Notes: generated by a model not told the origin, from the sequence alone. A stretch of 64,000 nt of DNA from Rhizobium sp. R634 (GCF_002211305.1 NZ_LOKW01000027.1:124001-188000), one strand, 5' to 3'; counted from the first letter of the stretch, positions 26,303-34,765 are shown. Numbers and translations are program-made.

Positions 26303-27550
26303 TTGCCGCCACGCCGCAAGATCCTCGTCGTCCTGAAAGGCTATCCCCGCCTTTCGGAAACCTTCATCGCTCAGGAGCTGCTCGGCTTGGAAAAGGCCGG
26401 CTTCGACCTGACTCTGATTTCGATGCGCCGGCCGACCGACAAGAAGCGCCATCCTGTGCATGACGAAATCCGGGCGCGCGTCGTCTATCTGCCGGAATAT
26501 CTTCACGAGGAGCCGATCCGGGTGCTGAAAGGCCTGATCGCCGGCTTCTCCAAGCCGGGCTTCAAGGCCCTGATAAAGCGCTTCCTCGCCGACCTCAGGC
26601 GCGATCTCTCCCGCAACCGCTTCCGCCGCCTCGGCCAGGCGCTGGTGCTGGGACGCGAATGGCCGGATAGAGGCGAGTGGCTACATGCCCATTTCATCCA
26701 TACGCCGGCCTCGGTGACGGAATATGCGAGCATGCTGACGGGAACACCCTGGAGCTGTTCGGCGCATGCCAAGGACATATGGACCTCGCCCGACTGGGAG
26801 CTCACCGAAAAGCTGAAGAGCGCCCGCTGGACCGTCACCTGCACCCGGACGGGCTACGAGCACATGCGCATGCTGACATCGCGCAAGGATGCGGTGCATT
26901 TGAGTTACCACGGTCTCGATCTCGCCCGTTTCGCCCACTTTGCCGGCGAGCGTTCGCAGCGCACCGGCAATGACCCGGACGATCCCGCCCTCATCCTGAG
27001 CGTCGGCCGCGCCGTCGAGAAAAAGGGTTACGATGTGCTGCTGCGCGCGCTCGCCCTGCTGCCCGCCGATCTGCACTGGCGCATGGACCATATCGGCGGC
27101 GGCGAGGCGCTCGCAAAGCTGAAGGCGCTGGCCAGCGAGCTCGGCCTCTCCGGCCGCATCGTCTGGAAGGGCGCCATGGCGCAGGAAGACGTGCTCGATC
27201 ACTACCGCCGCGCGGACCTCTTTGCGCTCGCCTGCCGGATCGCCGCCAACGGCGACCGCGACGGTCTGCCGAACGTGCTTGTCGAAGCCTCGAGCCAGCG
27301 GCTCGTCTGCGTTTCGACCGCCGTGTCCGGCGTGCCGGAACTGCTGAGGGACGGCGAAAACGGGCTTGTCGTGCCGCCGGAAGATCCGGCACTGCTGGCC
27401 GAGGCCCTGACGGCAGCGATCCGCGATCCGGTGCTGCGCAAGCGTCTCGGCGATGCGGCTGAACGGCGGGTGCGCGAAGAATTCGACTACCATTCCAGCA
27501 TCCGACAGCTCAGCGGCCTGTTCGAGGCCGAATGGCAGAAGGCCTCATGA
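26303..27550 (+). CDS. Glycosyltransferase family 4 (group 1)
   Basis: 415 aa, start TTG 26303 nine bases after the previous stop. GT-B fold with the acceptor-side motif LKGYPRLSETFIAQELLGL and the donor-binding E-x7-E region at RDGLPNVLVEASSQRLVCV, followed by AVSGVPELLRDGENGLVVPP, typical of GT4 enzymes such as exopolysaccharide and colanic-acid transferases (WcaL-like). It retains nucleotide-sugar transfer. Its stop overlaps the next ATG (ATGA), so it is coupled to the third transferase. Confidence 0.85.
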   Translation: MPPRRKILVVLKGYPRLSETFIAQELLGLEKAGFDLTLISMRRPTDKKRHPVHDEIRARVVYLPEYLHEEPIRVLKGLIAGFSKPGFKALIKRFLADLRRDLSRNRFRRLGQALVLGREWPDRGEWLHAHFIHTPASVTEYASMLTGTPWSCSAHAKDIWTSPDWELTEKLKSARWTVTCTRTGYEHMRMLTSRKDAVHLSYHGLDLARFAHFAGERSQRTGNDPDDPALILSVGRAVEKKGYDVLLRALALLPADLHWRMDHIGGGEALAKLKALASELGLSGRIVWKGAMAQEDVLDHYRRADLFALACRIAANGDRDGLPNVLVEASSQRLVCVSTAVSGVPELLRDGENGLVVPPEDPALLAEALTAAIRDPVLRKRLGDAAERRVREEFDYHSSIRQLSGLFEAEWQKAS

Positions 27551-28686
27551 CGACACCGCGCATCTTCTTCTACGTCCAGCACCTGCTCGGCATCGGCCAC
27601 ATCGCCCGCGCCAGCCGCATCGCCAATGCGCTCGTCAAGGACGGTTTCGACGTCACGGTCGTGACCGGCGGCCTGCCGGTACCGGGCTTTCCCGGCGAGG
27701 GCGTCAAGACCGTGGCGCTGCCGGCGGTCGTTGCCAGCAATGCCGGTTTCTCCGGCCTAGCCGACGCCGAGGGCCGGCCGGCCGGCGAGGATTTCCTCAG
27801 CACGCGCCGCGACCTGCTGCTCGACGCCTTTCATGCCGCAAGGCCCGATGTTGTGATCATCGAAGCCTTTCCCTTCGGCCGGCGGCAGATGCGCTTCGAA
27901 CTGCTGCCGCTGCTTGCGGCGATCGACAAGTCCGAACCGCGGCCGAAACTCTTGAGCTCGGTACGCGACATCCTGCAGGAAAACCGCAAGGCCGGCCGCG
28001 ACGCCGAGACGGTCGCGCTGGTCAGGGACCATTTCGACGCCGTGCTGGTCCACGGGGACCCGAACTTTGTCAGGCTTGAGGACACCTTTCCGCTGACAGC
28101 CGAGATCGCCGACAAGCTGCTTTATACCGGCCTCGTCGCACCGCCGGCGGCGCCGGAACCGAGCGAGACATTCGACATCATCGCCTCGGCGGGCGGCGGC
28201 GCGGTCGGCGCCGAGCTGATCGGCGCCGCGAAAGAGGCGGCGGCGATGCTGCCGGATCAGCTTCGCTGGCTGCTGATATCAGGCCCCAATCTGCCGGAGG
28301 CCGATTTCGCTGCGCTGTCGCAAAATGCGCCGCAAAACGTGACGCTGATGCGCTTCCGCAAGGATTTCCCCTCGCTGCTGCGCGGCGCCAAGGTCTCGAT
28401 CTCGCAGGCGGGCTACAACACGGTCGGCGATCTCTTGCGCACCGACTGTCGGGCCATTCTCATTCCCTTCGTCGCCGGCGGCGAGACCGAGCAGACGGTG
28501 CGCGCAGAACGCCTGCAGGCGCTTGATCTCGCCGAGATCCTGCCAGAAACGGGGCTGACGTCAGGCCATGTCAAGGAAGCCGTCGAAAAGGCGCTGACAG
28601 CACCAGGGCGCGGCGCGGTATCGCTCGATCTCGATGGGGCGGAGAAAACGGCCGGCATCATCCGCGCCATTCTGGCCGGCAATTGA
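27547..28686 (+). CDS. Glycosyltransferase, MurG-like (COG4671-type), second copy
   Basis: About 379 aa from ATG 27547, overlapping the GT4 stop by four bases. N-terminal loop LLGIGHIARASRIANAL and donor-side IIASAGGGAVGAELIG plus VSISQAGYNTVGDLLRT show the same plan as the first transferase of the cluster, with low overall identity, so they are probably ancient paralogues. Acceptor and donor are not known. A terminator-like hairpin follows. Confidence 0.75.
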   Translation: MTTPRIFFYVQHLLGIGHIARASRIANALVKDGFDVTVVTGGLPVPGFPGEGVKTVALPAVVASNAGFSGLADAEGRPAGEDFLSTRRDLLLDAFHAARPDVVIIEAFPFGRRQMRFELLPLLAAIDKSEPRPKLLSSVRDILQENRKAGRDAETVALVRDHFDAVLVHGDPNFVRLEDTFPLTAEIADKLLYTGLVAPPAAPEPSETFDIIASAGGGAVGAELIGAAKEAAAMLPDQLRWLLISGPNLPEADFAALSQNAPQNVTLMRFRKDFPSLLRGAKVSISQAGYNTVGDLLRTDCRAILIPFVAGGETEQTVRAERLQALDLAEILPETGLTSGHVKEAVEKALTAPGRGAVSLDLDGAEKTAGIIRAILAGN

Positions 28687-28707
28687 AAGCTTTGAGGATC
28701 TCGATGA

Positions 28708-28733
28708 GCGCCCGCGGTTAAAGAAGCGGGCGC
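28708..28733 (+). terminator. Terminator-like hairpin after glycosyltransferase genes
   Basis: Perfect 8-bp stem GCGCCCGC (28708-28715) / GCGGGCGC (28726-28733) with a ten-base loop, starting 21 bases after the third glycosyltransferase. No T tract follows. Confidence 0.55.
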
Positions 28734-28763
28734 ACGGCTTCGGCAAAAACGGCAAATTTCATC

Positions 28764-28780
28764 CTGCCAGTATCTGGCAG
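28764..28780. promoter_or_regulatory. Palindromic operator upstream of YafY-type regulator
   Basis: CTGCCAGTATCTGGCAG, a perfect palindrome with 7-bp arms, ending 25 bases before the regulator ATG. A TATAAG at about 28791-28796 follows. The same motif recurs in front of the VOC gene (29504-29520), so the regulator probably binds both. Confidence 0.75.
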
Positions 28781-28805
28781 CAGCAAGCCTGTATAAGCTT
28801 ACCCC

Positions 28806-29501
28806 ATGTCCCGCTCTGAACGCCTTCTCGACCTTCTCCAGGTATTGCGCCGCCACCGCCGGCCGGTCAGCGGCGGGGTGCTGGCCGACGAGATCGGCGT
28901 CAGCATCCGCACCCTCTATCGGGATATCGCCAGCCTTCAGGCCCAGGGCGCGGCGATCGAGGGCGAACCGGGCGTCGGTTATGTCCTGAAACCGGGATTT
29001 CTCCTGCCGCCGCTGATGTTTCCGCCTGAGGAAATCGAAGCGCTCGTGCTCGGCTCCCGATGGGTGGCGGACAGAGGGGACGATCACTTACGCGATGCGG
29101 CGCGAAATGCGCTGGCGCGGATTGCCGCCGTGCTGCCGCCCGAATTGCGCGACGCATTGGAGGCCTCCGCCCTTCTGGTGGGTCCAGGCGTCAAACTCCC
29201 TGCCGACTCGGTCGATCCGGCCCTGCTGCGTAAGGCGATCCGCACCGAACGCAAGCTTTCCCTGTCCTATAGCGACGGCGCCGGCGTAGCGTCGGAGCGT
29301 GTGGTGTGGCCCTTCGCGCTTGCCTTTTTCGACCAGGTGCGCCTACTCCTCGGCTGGTGCGAACTCCGTCAGGATTTCCGCTCGTTTCGCACGGATCGAA
29401 TCGTTCATGCGCAAGCGCTCGACGCGCGTTATCCCAAGCGCCGGCAGACGCTGCTGAAACAATGGCGGGAGATCCAGGGAATATCGCATCGAGACGTATG
29501 A
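28806..29501 (+). CDS. YafY-type HTH / WYL domain transcriptional regulator
   Basis: 231 aa. The N-terminal HTH (SRSERLLDLLQVLRRHRRP...LADEIGVSIRTLYRDIASL) is the HTH_11/DeoR-like type seen in YafY regulators. The C-terminal ligand-sensing WYL domain includes LLGWCELRQDFRSFRTDRI. Such regulators often control the adjacent VOC/glyoxalase gene. The shared palindrome at 28764-28780 and 29504-29520 supports autoregulation and control of the VOC gene 66 bases downstream. Confidence 0.88.
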   Translation: MSRSERLLDLLQVLRRHRRPVSGGVLADEIGVSIRTLYRDIASLQAQGAAIEGEPGVGYVLKPGFLLPPLMFPPEEIEALVLGSRWVADRGDDHLRDAARNALARIAAVLPPELRDALEASALLVGPGVKLPADSVDPALLRKAIRTERKLSLSYSDGAGVASERVVWPFALAFFDQVRLLLGWCELRQDFRSFRTDRIVHAQALDARYPKRRQTLLKQWREIQGISHRDV

Positions 29502-29503
29502 TA

Positions 29504-29520
29504 CTGCCAGAATTTGGCAG
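29504..29520. promoter_or_regulatory. Second copy of the CTGCCAG palindrome upstream of the VOC gene
   Basis: CTGCCAGAATTTGGCAG, matching 28764-28780 at 15 of 17 positions, three bases after the regulator stop and 47 bases before the VOC ATG. Likely regulator binding site. Confidence 0.72.
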
Positions 29521-29567
29521 TGTCTGGTCATAAGGTTCTGTTGTCCAACGAACAACAGGAGACCCTT

Positions 29568-29939
29568 ATGACCGCCAGCAACAGCATTCTTCTCTATGTG
29601 ACCGACGCGCCGGCGAGCGCCCGCTTCTATGCCAAGCTGCTCGGCAAGGAGCCCGTGGAAGCGAGCGAGACCTTCGCCATGTTCATCTTGCCCTCCGGCC
29701 TGGGGCTCGGTCTCTGGGGCAAGGCGGGCGTTGAGCCCGCGCCGGCAGCGGCAGGCGGCGGCTCCGAAATTGGGTTCAAGGTCGCCGCGACCGACATGGT
29801 CGATGCAACCCACGCCGACTGGCGGGCCAAGGGCGCGAATATCGTCATGGCCCCGACCGATCTCGATTTCGGCCGAAGCTTCGTCGCCGCCGATCCTGAT
29901 GGGCATCGCCTGCGCGTCTACACCGTGACGGAGGTTTGA
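29568..29939 (+). CDS. VOC family (glyoxalase/dioxygenase superfamily) protein
   Basis: 123 aa from ATG 29568 (MTASNSILLYVTD), with AGGAG upstream. One vicinal-oxygen-chelate fold: NSILLYVTDAPASARFYAKL, then MFILPSGLGLGLWG, and a C-terminal FGRSFVAADPDGHRLRVYTV, where DPDGH is the usual end motif. Members include glyoxalases, dioxygenases and drug-binding proteins. The specific activity is unknown. It is probably induced through the upstream YafY regulator. The EVE gene follows by three bases. Confidence 0.85.
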   Translation: MTASNSILLYVTDAPASARFYAKLLGKEPVEASETFAMFILPSGLGLGLWGKAGVEPAPAAAGGGSEIGFKVAATDMVDATHADWRAKGANIVMAPTDLDFGRSFVAADPDGHRLRVYTVTEV

Positions 29940-29942
29940 GCC

Positions 29943-30395
29943 ATGGCCAAAGCCTGGATCGCCGTCGCCTCCGCAGAGCATGTGCGCATCGGCCGTCAAG
30001 CCGGCTTCATGCAGGTCTGCCACGGCAAGGCATCACCCCTCAGGCGGATCACGCTTGGGGACCGCGTGATCTATTATTCGCCCACCGTGGTCTTTGGCGG
30101 CAAGGACCGCCTTCAGGCTTTCACCGCGATCGGCATGGCCCGCGACCGCGCGCCCTACCAGGTGGAGATGGAAAGTGGTTTCAGGCCCTGGCGGCGGGAT
30201 GTCGATTGGCAGCCTGCAGAGGAAACCCCGATCCGGTCGCTGCTCGGCCGGCTCGCCTTCACGAGGGCCGGCCCCAATTGGGGCTATCAGCTCCGCTTCG
30301 GTTTGTTCGGCATTGGCGAGGAGGATGCAGATATGATCGCGGAAGCGATGAGCCATGCCGATCCAAATACCATGCTTCGCAACGTCGCGGCTTGA
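29943..30395 (+). CDS. EVE domain protein (UPF0310 type)
   Basis: 150 aa, a complete EVE domain: KAWIAVASAEHVRIGRQAGF at the start, LGDRVIYYSPTVVFGG in the middle, then FTAIGMARDRAPYQV. EVE domains belong to the PUA-like superfamily and bind modified bases in RNA or DNA. This short UPF0310 form has no restriction or YTH partner. It starts three bases after the VOC stop and is probably in the same transcript; a clear terminator follows. Confidence 0.85.
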   Translation: MAKAWIAVASAEHVRIGRQAGFMQVCHGKASPLRRITLGDRVIYYSPTVVFGGKDRLQAFTAIGMARDRAPYQVEMESGFRPWRRDVDWQPAEETPIRSLLGRLAFTRAGPNWGYQLRFGLFGIGEEDADMIAEAMSHADPNTMLRNVAA

Positions 30396-30421
30396 ACCTG
30401 ACCGCCCGGACCAATGACCGG

Positions 30422-30449
30422 CCCCCGGATTTTTTCCGGGGGTTTCTTT
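30422..30449 (+). terminator. Rho-independent terminator
   Basis: CCCCCGGA (30422-30429), T5 loop, TCCGGGGG (30435-30442), then TTTCTTT. It closes the YafY-VOC-EVE transcript. Confidence 0.85.
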
Positions 30450-30731
30450 GCTCGCAGCGTCGACTGCGGCATGGTTGCAGACCGACTCGGGGATAAAATT
30501 ATCCAGCAATTGCAAGCCTTACCGCCTCTTTTGCACGTCTTTTCAGACGCTCGGCGCTGTAATCCAAAAATCCTGTGATATAAGCAATGTTCCGGCGAGA
30601 ATCGGCACGTCTGCAGCCGGTCGCTTCGCCTTGTATTCATTGCGATATCGGCGGTCCGGCTGCATGGTACTGTTCTCAGAATTCCTCCCCATCCCGGCCC
30701 CCGGAATTTCCCAGCAAGCTGACGGTTAGCC
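30450..30731. other. Intergenic region upstream of the pseudo-ABC gene
   Basis: About 280 bases after the terminator with no supported gene. A GATATAAGC around 30579 could be part of a -10 element. Short open frames here have no recognisable features. Confidence 0.35.
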
Positions 30732-33446
30732 ATGGAAAAAAGCCTCGCCCGCTACATCTGGAAGAACACGCGGCTGCAGCAGCTGTGGATCCTGGCCGTC
30801 GTCGCCGCCTCGATGATTCCCTATTTCCTGTCCTTCGATCTGCCCAAGCAGATCGTCAACGGGCCGATCCAGGGCGATGGATTCGAAGGGCCGGGCGCCA
30901 CACAGAAGTTCATGCACATCGCCTACGACATTCCGCTGATCGGCCATGTCGAATTCTTTCAAGGCCTGGAGCTCAACCGCTTCCAGATGCTGATGGCCCT
31001 CAGCCTCGTGTTCCTGGCGCTCGTGGTGCTGAACGGCCTCTTCAAATTCTATATCAACACCTATAAGGGCCGGCTCGGCGAACGCATGCTGCGCCGCATC
31101 CGCTTTGAGCTGGTCGATCGTGTGCTGCGTTTCCCGCCCGCCCATTTCAAGCGGGTGAAATCGGCCGAGATCGCCACCATGATCAAGGACGAGGTGGAGC
31201 CGATGGGCGGCTTCACCGGCGATGCCTTCGTCTCGCCCGCCCTTCTCGGCGGCCAGGCGATCACGGCACTTGCCTTCATCATCGTGCAGAATTTCTGGCT
31301 CGGCATGATCGCCGCCGGCATCGTCGGCGTGCAGGCGGTCGTCATTCCGCGCATGCGCAAGCGCCTGCTGGAGCTCGGCCGCCAGCGGCAGCTGACGGCG
31401 CGCGAACTTTCCGGCCGCGTCGGCGAGATCGTCGATGGCATCGGCACGATTCATGGCAACGACACGTCCAACCTCGAACGTGCCGATATCGCCTGGCGGC
31501 TCGGCCGCATCTTCTCGATCCGCTACGACCTTTACCAGTGGAAATTCCTGGTGAAGTTCATCAACAACTTCCTCGCCCAGGTCACGCCTTTCCTGTTTTA
31601 CGCGATCGGCGGCTATCTGGCGCTGCAGGGCCGCCTCGACATCGGCCAGCTCGTCGCCGTCATCTCAGCCTACAAGGACCTGCCCGGGCCGCTCAAGGAG
31701 CTGATCGACTGGGACCAGATGCGCCAGGACGTGCAGGTGAAGTACCAGCAGGTCTATGAGCAGTTCAACGTTGAGCCGCTGATCGACAGCCAGATCCAGG
31801 AACTGGCGACGGCCCCCGTCGGAGCGTTGACCAGCGCGCTTGTCGTCACCAATCTCTCCGTCTCCGACGACAGCGGCGCCCGTCTCGTCGATCATGTCTC
31901 CGTCGAGATCAAGCCGAACGAGACGGTTGCGATCGTCGGCCCGAACGGCAGCGGCGCGGAAGCCTTCGCCGAAGCGCTCGGCCGTATGGTCTGGCCGGAT
32001 TCCGGCCGCATCACCATCGATGGGCGCGACTTCCTTGATATGCCGGAATCGATCACCGGCCGGCGCATCTCCTATGCTTCGGCCGACACCTTCTTCTTCC
32101 ACGGCTCGCTCGCCAGCAACCTGCTCTATGGTCTCAAGCACGCGCCGATGACCGACCCCGTCTATGACGAGAAGGAAGCGCAGGAATATAAATGGCATTC
32201 CGCCGAGGCGGTGAAAGCAGGCAATCCGACGCTCGACCTCAATAGCGACTGGGTGGACTACAAGGCGGCCGGCGCCAACGGGCCGGAAGACTTGTTGAAA
32301 GCGATCCGCCCGGTGCTCGACGCCGTTCTGATCTCGCAGGACATCCTCGACCTGGCGCTGCGCTCGAACGTTAATACCGACGTGCATGTGGCAGTCAGCG
32401 ACCATGTCGTGGCCTTGCGCGCCTCGCTGAGAGACCGGCTGCGCGACGAGGGGCTCGACGGCATCGTCGTGCCTTTCGATTTCGACGCCTATAACGCCCA
32501 GGCGACGGTTGGCGAGAACCTGCTCTTCGGCACGATGAAGCGGCCGCTGATGACCAACCGCAGGCTGGCTGCGCACCCCTATTTCCAGCAGCTGTTCCGC
32601 GAGACGGGTTTGAGCACCGATCTCTACGCCATGGGCCTCGAGATCGCTGAGAACGCGGTGGAACTCTTCCACGACCTGCCGCCGGACCATCCCTTCTTCC
32701 AGCAGCTGACCTTCATGACGGCGGACGATATTCCGACCTATCAGGCGCTGCTGCAGAAGCTGCAGAGCCGCCGCTTCGAGGACGCCACGCCGGAGGAACG
32801 CTCCGCCATCATCCGGCTGAGCTTTGCCTATATCGAACCGCGCCACCGCTTCGGCTTGCTGACGAACGAGCTGATGGACAAGATCGTCAGCGCCCGCAAG
32901 CAGTTCCACGAGCATATTCCGGCCGATCTCGCCGAGCTGATCGAGCGTTACGACGCCGAGCGCTTCACCCCGTCGGCCAGCCTGATGGACAATGTGCTTT
33001 TTGGCCGTATCGCCTATCAGCAGGCCGATGCCTCCGACCGCATCCGCGCCATCATGGGTGAACTCTTCGACGCGCTCGACCTTTATGACGACGTGCTGTC
33101 GATCGGGCTGGAATTCGATGTCGGCTCGGCCGGCAAACGACTGACGATGGTGCAGCGGCAGAAGCTGAATCTCGCCCGCGCGCTTTTGAAGCGCTCGGAC
33201 TATTTCATCTTCAACCGGCCGCTTTCTGCGCTCGACCAGCGCGTCCAGGATCAGATCACCCGCAACATCATCAAAGACCTGCATGAGGAAGGCCACCGGC
33301 CGGCGATCATCTGGGTACTCACCAATGCGCGCCTCGCCGAGATGTTCGACCGGATCCTGCTGTTCGACCGCGGCGGCCTGGCGGAGGCTGGCAACTATCC
33401 GGAACTTTCCGAGAAAAACGGTATGTTCAAGGAACTGTTATCGTAA
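30732..33446 (+). CDS. ABC-exporter-like protein with degenerate ATPase domain and large insertion
   Basis: 904 aa. Residues about 10-350 form a type IV exporter membrane domain (WILAVVAASMIPYFLSF...FLALVVLNGLFKFYINTY...GQLVAVISAYKDLPGP). The nucleotide-binding domain starts near 365, but every catalytic motif is altered. Walker A is GPNGSGAEAF (403-412, no Lys). The Q-loop Gln is missing (SYASADTFFF). The signature is GKRLTMVQRQ (801-810). Walker B is YFIFNRPLSALD (824-835, no Asp-Glu). The H-loop His is Asn (VLTNARL). An extra ~275 residues (about 480-755) sit between the Q-loop and signature regions. The segment that follows the Q-loop in ABC domains recurs three times: GSLASNLLYG, ATVGENLLFG, SASLMDNVLFG. 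It is unlikely to hydrolyse ATP in the normal way. A cNMP-binding protein gene follows. Confidence 0.8.
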   Translation: MEKSLARYIWKNTRLQQLWILAVVAASMIPYFLSFDLPKQIVNGPIQGDGFEGPGATQKFMHIAYDIPLIGHVEFFQGLELNRFQMLMALSLVFLALVVLNGLFKFYINTYKGRLGERMLRRIRFELVDRVLRFPPAHFKRVKSAEIATMIKDEVEPMGGFTGDAFVSPALLGGQAITALAFIIVQNFWLGMIAAGIVGVQAVVIPRMRKRLLELGRQRQLTARELSGRVGEIVDGIGTIHGNDTSNLERADIAWRLGRIFSIRYDLYQWKFLVKFINNFLAQVTPFLFYAIGGYLALQGRLDIGQLVAVISAYKDLPGPLKELIDWDQMRQDVQVKYQQVYEQFNVEPLIDSQIQELATAPVGALTSALVVTNLSVSDDSGARLVDHVSVEIKPNETVAIVGPNGSGAEAFAEALGRMVWPDSGRITIDGRDFLDMPESITGRRISYASADTFFFHGSLASNLLYGLKHAPMTDPVYDEKEAQEYKWHSAEAVKAGNPTLDLNSDWVDYKAAGANGPEDLLKAIRPVLDAVLISQDILDLALRSNVNTDVHVAVSDHVVALRASLRDRLRDEGLDGIVVPFDFDAYNAQATVGENLLFGTMKRPLMTNRRLAAHPYFQQLFRETGLSTDLYAMGLEIAENAVELFHDLPPDHPFFQQLTFMTADDIPTYQALLQKLQSRRFEDATPEERSAIIRLSFAYIEPRHRFGLLTNELMDKIVSARKQFHEHIPADLAELIERYDAERFTPSASLMDNVLFGRIAYQQADASDRIRAIMGELFDALDLYDDVLSIGLEFDVGSAGKRLTMVQRQKLNLARALLKRSDYFIFNRPLSALDQRVQDQITRNIIKDLHEEGHRPAIIWVLTNARLAEMFDRILLFDRGGLAEAGNYPELSEKNGMFKELLS

Positions 33447-33542
33447 TATTCTATTGGGGCGGCGATGTAGGCGTTCCCGGGGGAATGCCGGAGTTTGAAG
33501 GCGTCTGGTCTCGCGGCCCGACGTCAGGGGATTGAAACGCTC

Positions 33543-34010
33543 ATGCTGTTGAGAGACGAAGTCGAAATGCTGCGGCGGGTGCCGATCTTTTCAAGGATTG
33601 CGCCGGCCAAGCTCAAGCTTTTGGCCTTCACCTCCGACCGAATGACCTACAAGGCCGGTCAGGATCTCTTTCACCAGGGCGATGTCGGCGACGCCGCCTA
33701 TGTCATCCTCTCCGGCAGCGCCGACATCATCGTCTCCTCGCCCGCCGGCGAGATCAAGGTCGCCGACGTCGAACTCAATTCCATCGTCGGCGAAATCGCC
33801 ATCCTTTGCGACGTCTCGCGCACGGCAACGGTGCGCGCCACCTCGCCGCTCGAAGTGCTGCGCATCAGCAAGGAGCACTTCCTGAAGCTGCTCAGCGACT
33901 TCCCCGAAATGGCGGTCGAAATCATGCGCGTGCTCGCCGACCGGCTGAACCACACCACAGCGGAACTGACCGCAGCCCGGGCGGCAAAGCAGCCGCAGAT
34001 GGCGCAGTAA
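33543..34010 (+). CDS. Stand-alone cyclic-nucleotide-binding domain protein
   Basis: About 155 aa, essentially one cNMP-binding domain: LRRVPIFSRIAPAKLKLLAF, then FHQGDVGDAAYVILSGSADI, and the phosphate-binding cassette VGEIAIL...SRTATV, with E84 and R93 in the positions that contact the ribose and cyclic phosphate. No HTH, so it is not a CRP-type regulator. ATG 33543 is chosen; TTG 33495 is in frame upstream. It lies 96 bases after the pseudo-ABC gene in the same direction and probably acts with it. Several cyclases in this window could supply its ligand. Confidence 0.82.
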   Translation: MLLRDEVEMLRRVPIFSRIAPAKLKLLAFTSDRMTYKAGQDLFHQGDVGDAAYVILSGSADIIVSSPAGEIKVADVELNSIVGEIAILCDVSRTATVRATSPLEVLRISKEHFLKLLSDFPEMAVEIMRVLADRLNHTTAELTAARAAKQPQMAQ

Positions 34011-34016
34011 CGCTTT

Positions 34017-34307
34017 TCAGGATTTCGGCGGCCATCGCTGCGCGCCGTGAAGAAGGCGCAGTATTTCCACTCTCCGCGCATGTCTGTCGAGGCGATAGAT
34101 CAGCAGAAATGCGGTACGTGGAATGACCAGTTCCCGCGTTCCCTCGAGACGGCCGGCGCGTCCTGCTTCGGGGTGATCGACGAGCATTTTTGCCTGATGA
34201 CGGATGACATCATCCAGTACGATTGCAGCCGTTGGATTCTGGGTAAAGATGTGCCGGATCTGCCTTTCCCGATCCACAAGAGCCTGCGCCAGCCATCTGA
34301 CAATCAA
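34017..34307 (-). CDS. RelE/ParE family toxin
   Basis: 96 aa of the ParE/RelE toxin fold: WLAQALVDRERQIRHIF at the N-terminus, LVDHPEAGRAGRLEGTRELVIP in the middle and FLLIYRLDRHARRVEILRLLH at the end. The start is TTG 34307, overlapping the antitoxin stop, typical of tight coupling. ParE-type members poison DNA gyrase, while RelE-type cleave mRNA; the GTRELVIP...YRL pattern favours ParE. Confidence 0.85.
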   Translation of the reverse strand: MIVRWLAQALVDRERQIRHIFTQNPTAAIVLDDVIRHQAKMLVDHPEAGRAGRLEGTRELVIPRTAFLLIYRLDRHARRVEILRLLHGAQRWPPKS

Positions 34308-34765
34308 GCTTTATCTCCGGATTGCAGCTGCGCGAGCAGTTCGGCCCGAAGCTTATCCATCTGCTCTTCGGCATCCTCCGCACTGATCCAGACCGCATTC
34401 GGATCATCGGCTTCCCGGATCGCTTCCTCGACCTGTTCGCGGAACCACTTGTCGTATTCCGCCGCCTCATGGGTCCGACGCAGCGCGGCGGCCCGATCCG
34501 GCCGCGAAGCTGTCTCGGGAGCGTAATCGGCCGCATCGACATCGAACTGCGAAATGCCGACATCCTTCAGATAGGAAACCAAGGTATCCATGCGCTTGAA
34601 CAGACGCACCTGCCGGCTGCGCTGGGCGGCGAGCGGGCGCTCGGCCTTGCCGTAACGGATGACGACGGACCAGCCGCCGGTTTTGCCGACGACATGCGCG
34701 GCATCGACCGCTCCTGCTTCGACAAGGCGGGAGAGGGTCGAATGATCGATGGTTTCCGGGGTCAT
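34304..34765 (-). CDS. Antitoxin partner of the ParE-type toxin
   Basis: About 153 aa from ATG 34765 (MTPETIDHSTLSRL), with GAGG eight bases upstream; in-frame starts at 34771 and 34798 are alternatives. It is larger than usual ParD antitoxins. The N-terminal half (GGWSVVIRYGKAERPLAAQRSRQVRLFKRMDTLVSYL) looks like a DNA-binding or dimerisation domain. The acidic C-terminus (KWFREQVEEAIREADDPNAV...) resembles PaaA/ParD-type toxin-wrapping helices. Repeats upstream suggest autoregulation. Confidence 0.7.
   Translation of the reverse strand: MTPETIDHSTLSRLVEAGAVDAAHVVGKTGGWSVVIRYGKAERPLAAQRSRQVRLFKRMDTLVSYLKDVGISQFDVDAADYAPETASRPDRAAALRRTHEAAEYDKWFREQVEEAIREADDPNAVWISAEDAEEQMDKLRAELLAQLQSGDKA

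Noticed and set aside
31665..33296. Antisense open frame inside the pseudo-ABC gene
   Set aside because: Composition typical of shadows; the forward frame has clear exporter helices and ABC remnants.
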